This document shows, one piece after another, positions 60,501 through 64,000 of a DNA stretch of 64,000 bases (position 1 is the stretch's first letter; every line of letters starts with the position of its first letter). The position numbers and the translations under genes are program-made. The notes beneath the pieces are model-generated. The model was not told the DNA's origin. It ran no database searches and worked only from the letters and a program-made list of their open reading frames with translations. This stretch comes from Actinomycetota bacterium (GTDB lineage: Bacteria; Actinomycetota; Actinomycetes; S36-B12): the NCBI GenBank assembly GCA_030684515.1, contig JAUXVJ010000016.1:124001-188000 (forward strand). The letters run 5' to 3'.

Positions 60501-62822
60501 ATGCGCGCCGATGCTGAGTTCATCAGCGCACGTGAAGCCATCGTGCGGCGTCCTGGGCCATTTGGTCCAGGACGCCGCACTGCTTTGACAGAACACACTG
60601 ATGCCTGGCTGGCTGAGGTGTTCAAGGCCTCCCATCCATTGGCCGACGGCGTGTGTCTGGTCGCTGTGGGAGGGCATGGGCGCCAAGAGCTTGCGCCTGG
60701 CAGTGACGTAGATCTTGTCCTTCTTCATCGCATTGATCCCCGAAGAGCTGCCGCCATTGCTCAAGAGCTCTGGTACCCGATCTGGGATGCCGGTATTGCG
60801 CTGGATCACAGCGTGCGTACCGTTGCCGAAGCTCGCCGCCTGGCCAGCGAGGACATCAAGGTCATTCTTGGTCTGCTCGATCTTCGCGTGATCGCTGGTG
60901 ATGTGACCATCGGTGAGCAGTTGCGCAAGGCGATATATGCCGACTGGCGAGCCACGGCACCCAAGCGCATTGGTGACCTTCGCGCCCTTGTCGATCAGCG
61001 CAAGGAGCTCTTCGGCGAGCTCAACACCATGCTTGAGCCAGACATCAAGGAGGCGTACGGCGGCCTGCGCGAGGCCACCGTGCTCCGTGCGATCGCAGCA
61101 TCATGGATCACTGACATCACGCATTCACATTGGCAAGAAGGCGTGGACTACCTGCTTGATGTGCGTGATGCGCTGCATCAGGTCAGTCATCGCAGCAGCG
61201 ACCGACTGTTGCTGCAGGAGCAGGATGCAGTGGCACAGGCCTTGGGGGTCGGCGATGCGGACGATCTCCTGCGCGGGGTGTACACCGCTGCAAGAGCAAT
61301 TGCGTACTCATCTGACACAACGTGGCATCGCGTTGATCGGCTCACCGTGCGTTCCACCCGCTTCAGCATGAGGCCGGTTCGCAAGGGAAGCCCCGAGCGC
61401 GTGCCATTGACAGACGGTGTTGTCGTGCAGTCTGGCGAGGCGGTGCTGGCGATTGATGCTCGTCCTGAGAAGGACCCGGTGCTCATCCTCAGAGCGGCGG
61501 CCGCGGCTGCTCAAGCGGGGATTCCATTGGCCCCCCACACCGTCACACGTCTGGCGCAGGAAAGTGCTCCACTTCCCGATCCTTGGACACAGGCAGCACG
61601 CGACGCGTTCTTGTCCCTGCTCGGCGCCGGCATGCCAACCGTTCAGGTATGGGAGGCACTTGATCAAGCAGGCGTGATCTCCCGACTGATCCCTGGATGG
61701 GATGTGGTGCGAGCTGCTCCCCAACGCAATGCCCTCCACAAATACACAGTCGATCGCCACCTCATCGAATGCGTGGTGCAGGCCAGTGCCTTGACGCGCA
61801 ATGTTGATCGACCGGATCTCCTTCTGCTCGGCGCGCTCTTCCATGACTTTGGCAAGGCTCGCGCGGGAGACCACAGTGAACTTGGTGCGACTCTGGTGGC
61901 GAGTGTTATGAAATCCATGGGTTACAGCGCCGCTGACATCGGCACGGTCTCGCTGCTCGTGCTGCATCACTTGATGCTTTCCGAGATCGCCACTCGACGA
62001 GATCTCGATGATCCAGCCACCGTGGCCTACGTGGCTGAGCGCATACCAGATCCGCAGATCCTTGACCTGCTTGCCGCGTTGACACAGGCCGATGCCATCG
62101 CAACTGGCCCCTCAATGTGGACCGCCTGGCGTCGAAATCTCGTTGACGAACTTGTGCGACGAACCCACGAAGCGATCGCGGGTCGGCCTCTTCCACAATT
62201 GCCGCACCTCACTGAGGATCAGCAGCTTGCTATCGCGCACGAAGGCATCTGGGTGGTGATGGCAGATACCGACGACGGCTATGAGCTGACTCTGGCTGCT
62301 CCCGATCGCATCGGACTGCTGGCGACGGTGGCTGGGGTGCTGGCCGTTCACCGTCTTCAAGTGCGATCCGCTCAGGTGATGACAGATGGGCAGCGAGCGG
62401 TGCAGGTATGGAATGTGCAGCCAATCTTCGGCGATCCGCCCGGCATCGAATTGTTGAGTGAAGAATTGCGCAGAGCCATTGACGGCTCCTTCGATGTCGC
62501 CGAACGTCTGCGCAAACGTGATGAGGCCTACAGCGCGAATGCGAAAGTTGCTGCGCCGCGCATTGAGGTGATCGAGACGGCGTCTGAGCGTTCAACTGTG
62601 CTGGAAGTGCGGGCCCACGATGCACCCGGATTGCTGTACCGCATCACCCGTGCGATTGCGTCAACTGATGCCGCGATCACAGGTGCCCGAGTGCAGACTC
62701 TGGGATCGGACGCCGTTGACGTGTTCTTCCTCGTTGATCGTCATGGCAAGGCGCTGAGCGATCAGCACGCAGCCGCAGTGAAGGTGACTGTGCTGGGTGA
62801 ACTTCTGCAGCCATTACCCTGA
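60501..62822 (+). CDS. glnD: PII nucleotidyltransferase/removing enzyme GlnD
   Basis: A 773-residue bifunctional enzyme: nucleotidyltransferase motif VAVGGHGRQELAPGSDVDLVLLH near 54-76, a helical linker, the HD domain (LLLGALFHDFGKARAGDHSELGA, about 440-462) for removal, and two C-terminal ACT domains (from about 590 and 690; TLAAPDRIGLLATVAGVL and EVRAHDAPGLLYRITRAIAS) that sense glutamine. In Actinobacteria it acts as an adenylyltransferase on PII. ATG 60501 is the best start; the longer frame overlaps glnB. Confidence 0.95.
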   Translation: MRADAEFISAREAIVRRPGPFGPGRRTALTEHTDAWLAEVFKASHPLADGVCLVAVGGHGRQELAPGSDVDLVLLHRIDPRRAAAIAQELWYPIWDAGIALDHSVRTVAEARRLASEDIKVILGLLDLRVIAGDVTIGEQLRKAIYADWRATAPKRIGDLRALVDQRKELFGELNTMLEPDIKEAYGGLREATVLRAIAASWITDITHSHWQEGVDYLLDVRDALHQVSHRSSDRLLLQEQDAVAQALGVGDADDLLRGVYTAARAIAYSSDTTWHRVDRLTVRSTRFSMRPVRKGSPERVPLTDGVVVQSGEAVLAIDARPEKDPVLILRAAAAAAQAGIPLAPHTVTRLAQESAPLPDPWTQAARDAFLSLLGAGMPTVQVWEALDQAGVISRLIPGWDVVRAAPQRNALHKYTVDRHLIECVVQASALTRNVDRPDLLLLGALFHDFGKARAGDHSELGATLVASVMKSMGYSAADIGTVSLLVLHHLMLSEIATRRDLDDPATVAYVAERIPDPQILDLLAALTQADAIATGPSMWTAWRRNLVDELVRRTHEAIAGRPLPQLPHLTEDQQLAIAHEGIWVVMADTDDGYELTLAAPDRIGLLATVAGVLAVHRLQVRSAQVMTDGQRAVQVWNVQPIFGDPPGIELLSEELRRAIDGSFDVAERLRKRDEAYSANAKVAAPRIEVIETASERSTVLEVRAHDAPGLLYRITRAIASTDAAITGARVQTLGSDAVDVFFLVDRHGKALSDQHAAAVKVTVLGELLQPLP

Positions 62823-62827
62823 ACCCT

Positions 62828-64000
62828 GTGTTTGGCAACCTCTCTGATCGCCTGTCGGCGACCTTCAAGGGACTTCGAGGCAAGGGACGGCTCTCTGAAG
62901 CCGATGTCGATGCCACAGTTCGTGAGATCCGGATCGCACTCCTCGAGGCCGATGTTGCATTGCCGGTCGTGCGCGAGTTCTGTGCCACCGTCAAGACTCG
63001 AGCTTTGGAAGTCACGGCCTCTGGTGGGCTGAACCCGGCCCAGCAGGTCGTCAAGATCGTCCACGAGGAGCTGGTGGTCATCCTGGGCGGCGAAACCCGG
63101 ACCATCCGATATGCAAAGAAGCCACCCACGGTCATCTTGCTTGCTGGCCTGCAGGGCGCCGGCAAGACGACCCTGGCCGGCAAGCTCGCCGTAGCCCTGA
63201 AGCGCGAGGGGCACACGCCGCTGCTGGTCGCCGCGGACCTTCAGCGTCCAAATGCGGTTGACCAGCTGAAAGTGGTGGCGCAACGCGCTGGTGTTGCAGT
63301 TTTCGCCCCCGAGCCCGGCAGCGGTATTGGCGATCCGGTCAAGGTCACCCTCGATGCTCGGGAGTTCGCTGAAGCAAAGCTCTACGACACGGTGATCGTG
63401 GACACGGCCGGCCGGTTGGCCATCGACGCCGAACTGATGGAGCAGTTGCGCAAGGTGCGCGATGCCGCTTCACCAGATGAGGTGCTGTTCGTCGTTGACG
63501 CGATGATCGGACAGGATGCGGTGCGCACCGCCGAAGAGTTCATGAAGAACGTCGGCTTTGACGGTGTCGTGCTCACCAAGCTCGATGGCGACGCTCGTGG
63601 TGGAGCTGCGCTCTCGGTGAAGAGCGTCACTGGGGCTCCGATCATGTTCGCGTCCACCGGTGAGAAGCTTGAGGACTTCGAGGTCTTCCACCCTGAGCGG
63701 ATGGCCAGCCGCATCCTGGACATGGGCGATGTCCTCACGCTGATTGAGCAGGCTGAGCGGGCATTCGACTCCGAGCAGGCAGAGCGACTCTCGGCCAAGG
63801 TCGCCAAGGGTGAGGACTTCACCCTTGATGACTTCCTGGAGCAGATGCAGGCCGTCAAGAAGATGGGCTCGCTCTCCAGTGTGCTTGGCATGCTGCCTGG
63901 CATGGGCAATATGAAGGCCCAGCTTGACCAGATCGACGATCGCGATCTGGATCGTGTCGCGGCGATCATCCAGTCGATGACCCCCGCGGAGCGCAAGGAT
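62828..64000 (+). CDS. ffh: Signal recognition particle protein Ffh/SRP54 (3' end beyond window)
   Basis: The frame is open from GTG 62828 to the right edge, 391 codons. FGNLSDRLSATFKGLRGKGRLSEADVD opens the N domain; the G domain has LAGLQGAGKTTLAGKLA near 103, DTAGRLAID, TKLDGDARGGAAL and STGEKLEDFEVFHPERMASRILDMGD. The start of the methionine-rich M domain (DDFLEQMQAVKKMGSLSSVLGMLPGM) is seen and its end is cut off. It binds 4.5S RNA and signal sequences and docks on FtsY, encoded 4.8 kb upstream. Confidence 0.96.
   Translation, partial: MFGNLSDRLSATFKGLRGKGRLSEADVDATVREIRIALLEADVALPVVREFCATVKTRALEVTASGGLNPAQQVVKIVHEELVVILGGETRTIRYAKKPPTVILLAGLQGAGKTTLAGKLAVALKREGHTPLLVAADLQRPNAVDQLKVVAQRAGVAVFAPEPGSGIGDPVKVTLDAREFAEAKLYDTVIVDTAGRLAIDAELMEQLRKVRDAASPDEVLFVVDAMIGQDAVRTAEEFMKNVGFDGVVLTKLDGDARGGAALSVKSVTGAPIMFASTGEKLEDFEVFHPERMASRILDMGDVLTLIEQAERAFDSEQAERLSAKVAKGEDFTLDDFLEQMQAVKKMGSLSSVLGMLPGMGNMKAQLDQIDDRDLDRVAAIIQSMTPAERKD

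Overview
The window is a gene-dense piece of an actinobacterial chromosome. The gene order closely follows the one known from Mycobacterium tuberculosis: iscS-like, mnmA, metE-like, ligA, gatCAB, ilvBNC, serA, leuB, FAH, gltX, tRNAs, iclR, leuCD, hup, cofC/fbiD, gpsA, ddl, thiL, rpmB, recG, rsmD, coaD, rpmF, rnc, mutM, smc, ftsY, amt-glnB-glnD, ffh. Other pointers to Actinobacteria are an HU protein with a Lys/Ala-rich tail, a coenzyme F420 gene, a DUF2510 membrane protein, many GTG starts, and several start codons that sit 6-8 bases behind a TANNNT box without a Shine-Dalgarno. The genus cannot be named from the sequence. Most genes overlap by 1-8 bases or are closely spaced, and no gene-free stretch exceeds 300 bases.

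Layout. 1-637 is the N-terminal part of a glycogen debranching enzyme. 718-10303 holds an enoyl-CoA hydratase, a cysteine desulfurase, mnmA, a MetE-like protein, ligA and gatCAB. 10379-12226 is ilvD. 12228-18887 is an accessory-looking sulfur island. 18995-20597 holds a membrane protein and a methyltransferase. 20709-32417 is a branched-chain amino acid and serine block: ilvB, ilvN, ilvC, a prepilin peptidase, serA, leuA, leuB, ilvE and cimA. ilvB, leuA and cimA each have a short leader peptide rich in the codons of their end products, next to hairpins. 32445-39905 holds an FAH-family hydrolase, gltX, a YihY membrane protein, tRNA-Gln and tRNA-Glu, an NdgR-like regulator, leuCD, HU and cofC. 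39958-52538 carries housekeeping genes (gpsA, ddl, thiL, rpmB, recG, rsmD, coaD, a DivIVA-like protein, DUF177, rpmF, plsX, an ACP-like protein, rnc, mutM) and a drug-efflux pump. 52627-64000 carries a TetR regulator, smc, ftsY, a second TetR regulator, the nitrogen operon amtB-glnB-glnD and most of ffh.

The most interesting region is 12.2-18.9 kb. A CsoR-family repressor lacks the copper-ligand histidine but keeps both cysteines, and so resembles the persulfide sensor CstR. Four near-identical 16-bp palindromes, ATACCC-N4-GGGTAT, sit in front of every transcription unit of the island: the repressor itself; a six-cysteine mini-protein with thioredoxin and a sulfide:quinone oxidoreductase; a LmbE-family deacetylase; a DUF2892 membrane protein; a DUF302 protein; a methyltransferase; and a second mini-protein with a CoA-disulfide-reductase/rhodanese fusion. 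I read this as a sulfide/persulfide detoxification regulon. The two paralogous Cys-rich mini-proteins, one of them only 38 residues long, are its least explained parts.

Other points of note are an acyl-carrier-protein-like gene without the phosphopantetheine serine, an insertion in the LigA adenylation domain, a candidate isoleucine-codon attenuator before cimA, and a double operator between a TetR regulator and its efflux pump.
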